Positions 41,117-48,787 of a stretch of 64,000 nt of DNA are shown here, piece after piece. Numbering within the stretch: position 1 is the first letter of the stretch; the number at the start of each line of letters is the position of its first letter. The stretch is taken from assembly GCF_019704555.1 (NCBI RefSeq), contig NZ_AP024745.1:2290001-2354000 (forward strand). The letters are read 5' to 3'. Made by a program: the position numbers and the translations under genes. This DNA comes from Actinoplanes sp. L3-i22. Lineage in GTDB: Bacteria > Actinomycetota > Actinomycetes > Mycobacteriales > Micromonosporaceae. The notes under the pieces were generated by a model. That model saw only the letters and a program-made list of their open reading frames with translations, did not search any database and was not told the origin of the DNA.

Positions 41117-41878
41117 ATGCGGTACGTCGCTATCGGGGACAGCTTCACCGAGGGGATGGGCGACACCCAGCCGGACGGCAGCGAGCGCGGCTGGGCCGAC
41201 CTGGTCGCGACCGGCCTGGCGGCGGGTCTGGGCGAGCCGATCCAGTACGCGAACCTGGCGATCCGCGGCCGCCTGCTGCAGCCGATCGTCACCGACCAGC
41301 TCGACGCCGCGCTCGCCCTCGACCCGAAGCCCACGCTGCTGTCGCTCAACGGCGGCGGCAACGACATGATGCGCCCCGGCAGCGACATGAACACCCTGGT
41401 CGCGATGACCGAGAAGGCGATCGAGCGCTGCCTGGCGGACGACGTCAAGGTCCTGATGCTCTTCGGCGCCGACCCGTCGAGCCGGCTGCCGTTCGGCAGC
41501 TCGATGCGCCGTAAGGGCGATGCCCTGACCGCGGCGGTCGCCCCGTTCGCCGAGCGCTACGGCCTCACCTTCGTCGACATGTGGCACGACAAGGAGATCC
41601 AGCGGGCGGGTTACTGGTCCGCTGACCGCCTGCACCTCAACGCCGCCGGCCACCGCCGGGTGGCGAGCGTGGTGCTGACCGCTCTCGGCCACCCGACGCC
41701 GGCCCACGTGATCGACCCCGGCCCGTCCGCGGGCGGCGGTCTGCTGGCCGAGGCCCGCTACTACCGCGAGCACGTCCTGCCCTGGGTCCAGCGCCGCATC
41801 CGCGGCCAGTCCTCCGGCGACAACCGCACCGGCAAGTACACGACCTGGATCTCGGTCCCCTCCACCCAGCCCGCCTGA
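41117..41878 (+). CDS. SGNH/GDSL-family esterase
   Basis: A 253-residue cytoplasmic SGNH hydrolase. Block I is AIGDSFTEGMGD (catalytic serine), block II the glycine in YANLAIRGR, block III GGGNDMM (asparagine), block V DRLHLNAAGHRRVA (aspartate and histidine). Such enzymes deacylate lipids or remove acetyl groups. GGGAG lies about 7 nt before the ATG. No neighbour indicates the substrate. Confidence 0.93.
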   Translation: MRYVAIGDSFTEGMGDTQPDGSERGWADLVATGLAAGLGEPIQYANLAIRGRLLQPIVTDQLDAALALDPKPTLLSLNGGGNDMMRPGSDMNTLVAMTEKAIERCLADDVKVLMLFGADPSSRLPFGSSMRRKGDALTAAVAPFAERYGLTFVDMWHDKEIQRAGYWSADRLHLNAAGHRRVASVVLTALGHPTPAHVIDPGPSAGGGLLAEARYYREHVLPWVQRRIRGQSSGDNRTGKYTTWISVPSTQPA

Positions 41879-41883
41879 CGGCC

Positions 41884-41934
41884 GGACGCCGGCTGCCCGG
41901 CCGGCCTTGAGAGCTGGACGCCGGCTGCCCGGCC
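41884..41934. repeat. 19-bp direct repeat after the SGNH gene
   Basis: GGACGCCGGCTGCCCGGCC at 41884-41902 and 41916-41934 (period 32). Each copy can fold weakly, so the pair could aid termination between convergent genes. Confidence 0.5.
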
Positions 41935-41964
41935 CGCCTGACGGCGAAGGGCCGGTCGCTCAGT

Positions 41965-42942
41965 TCAGCTTGCCTGCGGAACGAGTGCCGGCGGGGCGCC
42001 GGAGAGGCGACGGCGCCGGGCGGTGAGATCGGTGGCCGCCGCCGCCCACCGCGGGTGGTCGAACGTGAATCCCGCGTCGGTGAGACGGCCCGGCACGACG
42101 CGCCGGCTCTTCAGCAGCAGCTCGGTGTCCGACCGCAGGGCGAAGGCGCCGAGCTCGGCCATCTGCCGGGTGGCCGGGAGACCGAACGGCACCCGCCAGG
42201 CCGAACGCAGCTCCCGCATGAACTCGCGCTGGGTCAGCGGGTGCGGCGCGGCCAGGTTCACCGCCCCGGCGAGGTCGTCCCGCCCGATCAGGAAGCGGAC
42301 GGCCCGCACGAAGTCGTGGTCGTGGATCCAGGACACGTACTGCCGACCGCCGGCGACCGGCCCGCCGAGGCCGAGTCGCGCGAGCCGGCTCAGCACGTCG
42401 AAGACCCCGCCATGGTCGGGGCTCATCACCATCGCCGACCGCAGCGCGACCTTGCGGGTGTGCGGCGTCGCGGCTCGTTCCTGCGCGGCCTCCCAGTTCC
42501 GCGCGATCTCGATGCTGTAGCCCCAGTAGCCGGGCACGCCCGGCTCGTCGCCGCCGATCAGGCCGTCGTACTCGTCGTTGGGCGCGTCGAACCGGTGCGC
42601 GTAGATCGTCGCGGTGCTCATCTGCAGCCAGACCTTCGGCGGCCGGGCCGCCGCGGCGATCGCCTCGCCGACGACCCGCGCCGAGTCGATCCGCGAGCTC
42701 ATCATGGCCGCGAGGTTCGCCTCGGTGTACCGGCAGCTCACGCTGCGGCCGGCCAGATTCACGACGGCGTCGCTGCCGTCGATCTCGGCGGCCCAGTCCC
42801 CGAGCGTGGCGCCGTCCCAGCGGACCTGGCGGTCGCCCTTCGGAGCGCGGGTCAGGACCACGACCTCGTGGCCGTTCTCGGTCAGCGCCCGGTCCAGGAT
42901 CGCGCCGACCTGGCCGGTGCCCCCGGGAATGACGATCTTCAC
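41965..42942 (-). CDS. TIGR01777-type NAD(P)-dependent epimerase
   Basis: A 325-residue extended-SDR protein. GTG 42942 with AGGGGG about 6 nt upstream opens KIVIPGGTGQVGAIL, the nucleotide-binding loop; GTG 42963 is a longer alternative. VNLAGRSVSCRYTEAN and LQMSTATIYAHRFD are hallmark motifs of the YfcH/SulA-like (TIGR01777) group; HPLTQREFMRELRSA and VVPGRLTDAGFTFDHP in the C-terminal part also fit. The reaction is unknown; relatives are tied to cell division or envelope. A promoter with twin palindromic operators lies upstream (42964-43013). Confidence 0.9.
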   Translation of the reverse strand: MKIVIPGGTGQVGAILDRALTENGHEVVVLTRAPKGDRQVRWDGATLGDWAAEIDGSDAVVNLAGRSVSCRYTEANLAAMMSSRIDSARVVGEAIAAAARPPKVWLQMSTATIYAHRFDAPNDEYDGLIGGDEPGVPGYWGYSIEIARNWEAAQERAATPHTRKVALRSAMVMSPDHGGVFDVLSRLARLGLGGPVAGGRQYVSWIHDHDFVRAVRFLIGRDDLAGAVNLAAPHPLTQREFMRELRSAWRVPFGLPATRQMAELGAFALRSDTELLLKSRRVVPGRLTDAGFTFDHPRWAAAATDLTARRRRLSGAPPALVPQAS

Positions 42943-42963
42943 AGCGCCCCCTCGATTCGCCAC

Positions 42964-42979
42964 TTGAGCAGTCGCTCAA
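42964..42979. promoter_or_regulatory. Operator palindrome 1 upstream of the epimerase gene
   Basis: TTGAGC-N4-GCTCAA, a perfect 6-bp inverted repeat, covering the expected transcription start of the minus-strand promoter. Same sequence form as the second site 34 bp away. Confidence 0.65.
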
Positions 42980-42984
42980 ACACC

Positions 42985-43013
42985 AGCATAATGCCGTTTG
43001 AGCGATTGCTCAA
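42985..43013 (-). promoter_or_regulatory. Sigma-70-type promoter of the epimerase gene
   Basis: On the minus strand TTGAGC (43013-43008), a 17-bp spacer and TATGCT (42990-42985). The -35 lies in palindrome 2 and the start point in palindrome 1, so a repressor on both would shut it. Confidence 0.6.
42998..43013. promoter_or_regulatory. Operator palindrome 2 upstream of the epimerase gene
   Basis: TTGAGC-N4-GCTCAA again (spacer GATT). It overlaps the -35 box. Site also lies 35 bp upstream of the divergent membrane-protein gene, so both may respond to the same TetR- or MarR-type protein. Confidence 0.65.
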
Positions 43014-43047
43014 CTGGTCGCTGGGTAGCGAGAGAGCGTGATGCGTG

Positions 43048-43575
43048 ATGTGGGAAGTCCCTGCTCATCCCGGGCAGCGGGTGGCGTGGCCCCGGGCGTT
43101 GTTCGTCCGGTGGTCCCTGAAATGGGTCGGCCTGTTCGCCGCCGTTCAGTTCGTGGGAGTCGTGCTGGCGATCATCTGGGTGTGGTGGCCGGGCGGCCGG
43201 ACCGGCGACGACTTCCGCTCGGTGGGCGCTGTGGTCAAGTTCTTGGTCGTCCCGCTGATGGAGATCCGCCTGGTAGAGGCCGTCGTCTCGGTCGTCATCC
43301 TGTGGGCGATCGGCCGGAAGTGTGCTCCCCGGCGGTTCCGGGGCCGGAGCTTGCGGCTCTCGGCGCTGCTCTGGCTTCCGTTCGAGGTGATCTTCGTGCA
43401 GGCGAATGAGTACAGCCTGGTGTGGCTCGTGGCAGCGATCGCATGCGGCTTCCTGGTGCGGCAGCCGGAACCGGACTACCTGGGCCCGCGAAAACCGCGA
43501 AAAGGGTGCGGGAGGGGTGGGGAGGAGGCGCTGCAGGGGCCTGGACGGCCGCGAGGGCGGGCCGGCTCGCGGTGA
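43048..43575 (+). CDS. Small polytopic membrane protein, unknown
   Basis: A 175-residue protein with about four hydrophobic helices (LFAAVQFVGVVLAIIWVW; FLVVPLMEIRLVEAVVSVVI; LLWLPFEVIFVQA; LVWLVAAIACGFLV) and a basic C-terminal tail. No family recognised. GTG 43045 directly precedes ATG 43048; no good ribosome site. It is divergent from the epimerase gene and shares the twin-operator region, so the pair may be coregulated. Confidence 0.7.
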   Translation: MWEVPAHPGQRVAWPRALFVRWSLKWVGLFAAVQFVGVVLAIIWVWWPGGRTGDDFRSVGAVVKFLVVPLMEIRLVEAVVSVVILWAIGRKCAPRRFRGRSLRLSALLWLPFEVIFVQANEYSLVWLVAAIACGFLVRQPEPDYLGPRKPRKGCGRGGEEALQGPGRPRGRAGSR

Positions 43576-43653
43576 GCGAGGGGCTCGGTTGGCCGCGGGT
43601 GTTGGCCGGGCCGCGGTGAGTGAGTGCTTGCGGCCCAGCGGCGAGACGAGCGG

Positions 43654-44559
43654 TCAGGCGAAGACGATGGTGTGTTTGTCGTGGCGGATGACGCGGTCCT
43701 CGCTGTGCCAGCGGACCGCGCGGGACAGCACCGCCCGCTCCACGTCCGCCCCGCGCCGCTGCAGGTCGGCGACCGTGTCGGCGTGCGAGACCCGGACCAC
43801 GTCCTGTTCGATGATCGGGCCCTCGTCCAGGTCCTCGGTGACGTAGTGGGCGGTCGCCCCGACCAGCTTCACGCCGCGCAGCTTGGCCTTCGCGTACGGC
43901 CCGGCGCCGATGAACGACGGCAGGAAGCTGTGGTGGATGTTGATGATCGGGACGCCGACCCGCTCGATGAAGCCGCCGCTGAGGATCTGCATGTAGCGGG
44001 CCAGCACGATGAAGTCGACGTTGCCCTGCAGCAGTTGCAGGTGCTGCGCCTCGGCGCCGGACTTGTCCGGCCCGGCCGACGGCACGTGGAAGAACGGGAC
44101 GCCGAAGAAGCGCACCTCGTTCGCGGTGTCCGCGTGGTTCGAGATGACCATCGAGACGTTGATCGGCAGCTCGCCGCGGCGGTGCCGCCAGAGCAGGTCG
44201 AGCAGGCAGTGGTCGTCCTTCGACGCGAAGATCGCCACCCGCTTCGGGACGGACAGGTCGCGCAGCGTGTACTCCAGCTCGAAGCCCTCGGCGAGCTTGG
44301 CCCGCAGGTCCAGCTCGACCTGCGGCAGCTTGGCCTTGAGGTGGTCCAGCGCGAAGACCGTGCGCTGGAAGAACGCGCCGCCGTGCGGGTTGTCCGAGTA
44401 CTGATCCAGGGACACGATGTTGGCGTCGTGCTTGCCGAGCACCGCGCTGATCGCCGCGACGATGCCGGTCCGGTCCTTGCCGTGCACGATCAGGACGGCC
44501 TGGTTGTCGGTGGGCCCGGTCGGTGTGTGGACCGCGGGCGAGCTCTGGGTCACCGTCAC
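43654..44559 (-). CDS. purU: Formyltetrahydrofolate deformylase
   Basis: A 301-residue protein: N-terminal ACT domain (VLIVHGKDRTGIVAAISAVL) followed by a formyltransferase-type catalytic domain (RVAIFASKDDHCLLDLLWR). The catalytic asparagine-histidine-aspartate set is visible in NIHHSFLPSF and TEDLDEGPII. It hydrolyses 10-formyl-THF to formate and THF, balancing one-carbon pools. GTG 44559 is chosen because GGAGG lies 6 nt upstream (44566-44570). The length and motifs are standard. Confidence 0.95.
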   Translation of the reverse strand: MTVTQSSPAVHTPTGPTDNQAVLIVHGKDRTGIVAAISAVLGKHDANIVSLDQYSDNPHGGAFFQRTVFALDHLKAKLPQVELDLRAKLAEGFELEYTLRDLSVPKRVAIFASKDDHCLLDLLWRHRRGELPINVSMVISNHADTANEVRFFGVPFFHVPSAGPDKSGAEAQHLQLLQGNVDFIVLARYMQILSGGFIERVGVPIINIHHSFLPSFIGAGPYAKAKLRGVKLVGATAHYVTEDLDEGPIIEQDVVRVSHADTVADLQRRGADVERAVLSRAVRWHSEDRVIRHDKHTIVFA

Positions 44560-44671
44560 GCCGGTCCTCCTTTCTGTCACGGGCACTGCGAGAGCACCAG
44601 CACTACAAGATCCGACCAGGGATTCTTCCGTAACCCGGGGGTGCCCGGTGGCCCGGGTCCATCCGTCGGGA

Positions 44672-45775
44672 TCAGGCGGGCCGGGGCAGCGCCCCGTCGC
44701 GCAGGGCCCGGCCGGTGCGGACGGCGACGATCGTCCAGGCCGCCAGCAGCGCCGCGTAGAAAACTACCGCGAGCAGGGCGAACATCGTCGAGCCGAGGTG
44801 CGCGGCGAGTGCCGAGGTGCCGGTCACCATGGTGCCGACCGGGAACGTGAACGACCACCAGCTCAGCGCGAAGGGCAGGTGGTCGCGGGCCGCGCGCACG
44901 GTCACGGCTGCGGCCAGACCGGCCCAGAGCAGAGCAAAACCCCACGTGGGTACGCCGTAAAGGGCCCCGAGCACAGCGAACCCATGCCCGTACGGGCCGG
45001 GCAGCACGCCCGTGCCCGCGTCGCCGAGCGCGTTCGCCGCCGTGATCGACTGGCCCAGCGGCCCGAGGCCGATCCAGAGCGCCGGGACGGTGGCGGCCGG
45101 CCCGATCCGCCGGGTCGCCAGCCGCTGCCAGATCATCGACAGCACCACGAACGACGCGATCAGGCTCAGCCCGAACATCGCCCAGCACCCGAGCAGCAGC
45201 GTCAGCCGCAGCTGCCCGGCCGGGAGGTGCGGGACCAGCAGCGCGCCGGTGGTCGCGGACACCATCGGCGGCACCACCGGGATCAGCCAGGAGCCGCTCG
45301 CCCCGTCCCCGCCGTCCCCGTGCCGGGTGAACTGCAGGTACGGCACCGCGACCGCGGCCACCAGCCCGAGCACCGTGCCGGCCGTCCAGAGCACCGCGTC
45401 CACCGCGACCGCGGCGGTGGTGCCCAGCACGTCCCGCCCGGCCAGCAGCGTCGCCGCGCCCACCGTGAGCAGGGCCATCGGCGGGGCGCCGTAGAAGTGC
45501 GCGAGCACCGGGTCGGACCGGTGGGCGAGCGCGGCGCGCGGGTGCCGCAGCACCCCGGTGACCAGCACGATCAGCAGCGTGGCGGCGAGCAGCCAGGCGC
45601 CCAGGGCGAACGTCCGCAGGCCGGGCGGCTGCCAGGGGAGCGAGACCGCGGCGACGGACAGGATGCCGGTGCCCATCACGGTCGCGAACCAGTTCGGCGT
45701 GGGCCGGACCGGCCGTCGCCGGGACGTGGCCGGCACCGGGTGGCGGGGCGGGGCGAAGGGCCGGGTGCTGAGCAT
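44672..45775 (-). CDS. TDT-family transporter (TehA/SLAC1-like)
   Basis: A 367-residue membrane protein with ten hydrophobic helices and the family signature NWFATVMGTGILSVAAV in helix 1, PMVSATTGALL and GLGPLGQSITAANAL, and the final FTFPVGTMVTGTSALA. The TDT family moves tellurite, C4-dicarboxylates, anions or sulfite. It is divergent from a LysR gene, with a 27-bp palindrome between, and is the likely target of that regulator. In fungi and bacteria similar LysR-linked members act as sulfite exporters; here that is only a possibility. Confidence 0.88.
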   Translation of the reverse strand: MLSTRPFAPPRHPVPATSRRRPVRPTPNWFATVMGTGILSVAAVSLPWQPPGLRTFALGAWLLAATLLIVLVTGVLRHPRAALAHRSDPVLAHFYGAPPMALLTVGAATLLAGRDVLGTTAAVAVDAVLWTAGTVLGLVAAVAVPYLQFTRHGDGGDGASGSWLIPVVPPMVSATTGALLVPHLPAGQLRLTLLLGCWAMFGLSLIASFVVLSMIWQRLATRRIGPAATVPALWIGLGPLGQSITAANALGDAGTGVLPGPYGHGFAVLGALYGVPTWGFALLWAGLAAAVTVRAARDHLPFALSWWSFTFPVGTMVTGTSALAAHLGSTMFALLAVVFYAALLAAWTIVAVRTGRALRDGALPRPA

Positions 45776-45826
45776 GAGTCCACGATCGGACGGAACCGCC
45801 CTGGCCGGTAGCGGTGTCGTTGTTGT

Positions 45827-45853
45827 GGAGTCACAAGCAGCGGTTGTGACTCC
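45827..45853. promoter_or_regulatory. 27-bp LysR-type operator
   Basis: GGAGTCACAA (45827-45836), 7 nt, TTGTGACTCC (45844-45853): perfect 10-bp arms containing the LysR T-N11-A form, between divergent TDT transporter and LysR genes, just upstream of the LysR -10 box. Confidence 0.7.
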
Positions 45854-45854
45854 G

Positions 45855-45860
45855 TACCAT
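45855..45860 (+). promoter_or_regulatory. -10 box of the LysR gene
   Basis: TACCAT 8 nt before GTG 45869 with no ribosome site; probably leaderless, with the operator immediately upstream for autoregulation. Confidence 0.45.
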
Positions 45861-45868
45861 CAAATCTT

Positions 45869-46831
45869 GTGACCCTGAGCCCCCGCATGCCGGACCTGAC
45901 CGCCCTGCAGATTCTTCTCGCCGTGGCCCGGACCGGGACGCTGAGCGCCGCCGGGCGCGAGGCCGGGCTGACCCAGCAGGCGGTCTCGGCGCGGCTGGCG
46001 GCGCTGGAGAAGGTGACCGGCGTGCGCCTGGCGACCAGGACCACCCGCGGCGCGCGGCTGACGCCGGAGGGCGTCGTGGTGGCGCAGTGGGCGGACCGGT
46101 TGATCCGGCTGGCCGAGGAGGTGGACGCCGGGCTGGCCGCGCTGCGCGAGGACAGCCACACCCGGCTGCGGGTCAGCGCGAGCCTGACCGTCGCCGAGCA
46201 TCTGCTGCCGAGCTGGCTGGTCAGTTGCCGGGCGGACACCGCGCGCCGGGGTGGCACGCCGCCCGACGTGGTGCTCACCGCGGCCAACAGCGACCAGGTG
46301 GTCGAGCAGGTGCTGGCCGGCACGGCGGATCTGGGGTTCGTCGAGGGGCCGAGCATGCCGGCCGGGCTGCGCAGCCGGGTGGTCGCCCGCGACGAACTGG
46401 TCCTGGTGGTGCCGCCGGATCATCGGTGGGCGCGCCGCCGGACCGGGGTGACCGTGGCTGAGCTGGCCGGGACGCCGCTGGTGACGCGTGAGCGCGGCTC
46501 CGGTACCAGGGATTTCCTCGGCTCGGCGCTGCGGGCGACGGGCCGGGAGCCGGCGCCGGCGGTGCTGGAGCTGTCGACCACCGCGGCGGTGCGGGCCGGT
46601 GTGCTGGCCGGGGCCGGCCCGGCGGTGCTCAGCCGGCTGGCCGTCGAGGACGACCTGCGGACCGGGCGGTTGCGGGCCGTCGAGGTGCCCGGGCTCGATC
46701 TGCGGCGGGAGCTGCGGGCGATCTGGACCGGGGCCCGGACGCCGCCCGCCGGCGCCGTCCGGGTCCTACTCGGTCACATTCAGTCGCTGGGCGGCGGATC
46801 CGCCAGCGGCCAGCCGCCGGCGGCCAGATGA
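45869..46831 (+). CDS. LysR family transcriptional regulator
   Basis: A 320-residue LTTR. The winged helix (about residues 7-66) reads LTALQILLAVARTGTLSAAG, then LTQQAVSARLAALEKVTG; the effector domain (about 95-300) has the usual hinge SASLTVAEHLLPSWL and STTAAVRAGVLAGAG. It is divergent from the TDT transporter gene and probably activates it and represses itself through the palindrome at 45827-45853. The effector is unknown. The last 52 bases overlap the convergent DUF3349 gene. Confidence 0.93.
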   Translation: MTLSPRMPDLTALQILLAVARTGTLSAAGREAGLTQQAVSARLAALEKVTGVRLATRTTRGARLTPEGVVVAQWADRLIRLAEEVDAGLAALREDSHTRLRVSASLTVAEHLLPSWLVSCRADTARRGGTPPDVVLTAANSDQVVEQVLAGTADLGFVEGPSMPAGLRSRVVARDELVLVVPPDHRWARRRTGVTVAELAGTPLVTRERGSGTRDFLGSALRATGREPAPAVLELSTTAAVRAGVLAGAGPAVLSRLAVEDDLRTGRLRAVEVPGLDLRRELRAIWTGARTPPAGAVRVLLGHIQSLGGGSASGQPPAAR

Positions 46832-47100
46832 GCGGAGACCCGGACCACGTCGGCCGGGGTGGCCTCCTGCAGCATCGTGCCGTTGATCATGTCCTCGATG
46901 TCCGCGCCGGTGATCGGGCCGTCGCCGGGCTGCGCCTGGGTGGCCAGCTCCTGCGCGATCTTGCGGACCTCGTCCTCGGTCAGCTTGCGGCGCAGCAGCC
47001 CGAGCAGCACGACGTAGTCCTGCCGCGGGACACCCTCCGGGTAGCCGGCCCGGAGCCACCCGACGGCGCGGGTGACGAAGTTCGACCGTTGCTCGCTCAA
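46780..47100 (-). CDS. DUF3349 protein
   Basis: A 106-residue protein of the actinobacterial DUF3349 family (AVGWLRAGYPEGVPRQDYVVLLGLLRR, ADIEDMINGTMLQEATPADV). Start is TTG 47100, supported by GGAG 6 nt upstream; no ATG or GTG fits. Function unknown. It lies 12 bases after the small membrane-protein gene of the phosphate transporter unit and is probably cotranscribed with it. The 3' end overlaps the convergent LysR gene. Confidence 0.85.
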   Translation of the reverse strand: MSEQRSNFVTRAVGWLRAGYPEGVPRQDYVVLLGLLRRKLTEDEVRKIAQELATQAQPGDGPITGADIEDMINGTMLQEATPADVVRVSAHLAAGGWPLADPPPSD

Positions 47101-47112
47101 TGTCGTCTCCGG

Positions 47113-47427
47113 TCAGTGCTTGTCGACGATGGTCGGGTAGACGTGCTCGAAGCTGAGCGCCTTGCCGAAGCCGGTGGCCACCACGAACGTGATGCCCAGG
47201 GCGATGCCCAGCAGCACCACGGCGAACGCGAGGTACCCACCGGCGGTGCCGACGGCGTGCGGCTTCGGGCCGGCCGTGCCGGTCTCGTGCACCTCGGCCT
47301 CGCCGCCCGCGCCGTACGCGAGCGACCGGATGCCCAGGGCGAAGACGGCCGGCAGCCCGGCGCCCAGGATCAGGCTGGCGGCCAGCACCTTCCAGGCGCC
47401 TTCGAAGGCCAGGGTCAGGTTGTGCAT
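47113..47427 (-). CDS. Small two-helix membrane protein beside PiT
   Basis: A 104-residue protein with GAGGAGA close before the ATG, helix 1 VLAASLILGAGLPAVFALG, a Gly/Pro/His-containing loop, helix 2 GYLAFAVVLLGIALGITFVV. It lies 17 bases downstream of the PiT gene on the same strand; such small proteins commonly follow pit in actinobacteria and may be accessory subunits (inference). No family name known to me. Confidence 0.82.
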   Translation of the reverse strand: MHNLTLAFEGAWKVLAASLILGAGLPAVFALGIRSLAYGAGGEAEVHETGTAGPKPHAVGTAGGYLAFAVVLLGIALGITFVVATGFGKALSFEHVYPTIVDKH

Positions 47428-47444
47428 GGTTTCTCCTCGCCCGC

Positions 47445-48665
47445 TCAGCTCGCCGCGCCGGCGGTGGCCTTCGGCGCCTCGGCCGGGGCGTCCCACTCGT
47501 CGTTGACGTTGTTGTGGTCGATCGGCTCGCGGCGCGAGCGCAGGTACATGTAGACCGCCAGCGCGACCAGGATCGCGAAGACCACCAGGGCGCCGCCGAG
47601 GCCGCCGATCAGGTCGGCGATCCACCACGTGACGGCGCCGACCACGGCCGCCGCGGGCAGCGTGATCAGCCAGGCCGCGACCATCCGCCCGGCGACCGAC
47701 CAGCGCACCTGCGCGCCCGGCCGGCCGACGCCGGAGCCCAGGATCGAGCCGGTCGCCACGTGCGTGGTGGACAGCGCGAACCCGAGGTGGCTGGAGGCCA
47801 GGATCACCGCGGCCGACGCGGACTCGGCGGCCATGCCCTGCGGCGAGGAGATCTCCACCAGGCCCTTGCCCAGCGTCCGGATGATTCGCCAGCCGCCCAG
47901 GTAGGTGCCGAGCGCGATGGCCAGCGCGCAGGCGAACTTGACCCACAGCGGGATGTTCTTGGTGTCGGTCCACTCGCCGCTGGCGATCAGCGCGAGCGTG
48001 ATGACGCCCATCGTCTTCTGCGCGTCGTTGGTGCCGTGGGCCAGCGAGACCAGCGAGGCGGACCCGATCTGGCCCCAGCGGAAGCCGTTCTCGGTGAACC
48101 GCCGGGCCACCCCGATGGTGATCCGGTAGATGATCCAGGTGCCGGCCGCGGCGACCACACCCGCGATCACCGGCGACATGACCGCCGGCAGCAGCACCTT
48201 GCCGACCACGCCGTCGAGCTTGGAGCCGTCGCCGTTCCACTTGACGCCGGCCCAGCCCAGGCCGGCGATCGCGGAGCCGATCAGGCCGCCGAACAGGGCG
48301 TGCGAGGAGCTCGACGGCAGGCCGAGCAGCCAGGTGAGCAGGTTCCAGAGGATGCCGCCGACCAGGCCGGCGAGGACGATCAGCAACAGGGCCATGCCAC
48401 CGTCGGCCAACAGCTCCGATTTCGGTGTGCCGTCACTGTTCTGGATCTTGACCACCGCGTTCGTGACGGTGAGCGCGACCTCGACCGAGAGGAACGCGCC
48501 GACCAGGTTGAGCACGGCGGACAGGAGCACAGCAACCTTGGGACGCAGCGCGCCGGTGGCGATCGAGGTCGCCATCGCGTTGGCCGTGTCGTGGAAGCCG
48601 TTGGTGAAATCGAACCCTAGGGCGGTGATGACCACGAGGATGAGGACCACGGTTGTTTCGGTCAC
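47445..48665 (-). CDS. pit: PiT family inorganic phosphate transporter
   Basis: A 406-residue low-affinity phosphate permease. Both copies of the PiT signature are present: GFDFTNGFHDTANAMATSI near the N-terminus and SLAHGTNDAQKTMGVI in the middle, and the SSSSHALFGGLIGSAIAG and SSHLGFALSTTHVATGSILG motifs. About ten membrane helices and a short cytoplasmic tail. Transport is driven by the proton or cation gradient with metal-phosphate. GTG 48665 is the first start. It heads a unit with the small membrane protein and DUF3349 genes. Confidence 0.95.
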   Translation of the reverse strand: MTETTVVLILVVITALGFDFTNGFHDTANAMATSIATGALRPKVAVLLSAVLNLVGAFLSVEVALTVTNAVVKIQNSDGTPKSELLADGGMALLLIVLAGLVGGILWNLLTWLLGLPSSSSHALFGGLIGSAIAGLGWAGVKWNGDGSKLDGVVGKVLLPAVMSPVIAGVVAAAGTWIIYRITIGVARRFTENGFRWGQIGSASLVSLAHGTNDAQKTMGVITLALIASGEWTDTKNIPLWVKFACALAIALGTYLGGWRIIRTLGKGLVEISSPQGMAAESASAAVILASSHLGFALSTTHVATGSILGSGVGRPGAQVRWSVAGRMVAAWLITLPAAAVVGAVTWWIADLIGGLGGALVVFAILVALAVYMYLRSRREPIDHNNVNDEWDAPAEAPKATAGAAS

Positions 48666-48787
48666 GGGAAAATCGTCTACCCCGTACCGGGGCCCAACCA
48701 GCCTCCGGCGGGCGGTTATATAGAGTTCGCCGCCGATTGGCCTGGATGAATAATCAGGTTAACCAATCATTCGCCGCCGCATCGGTT

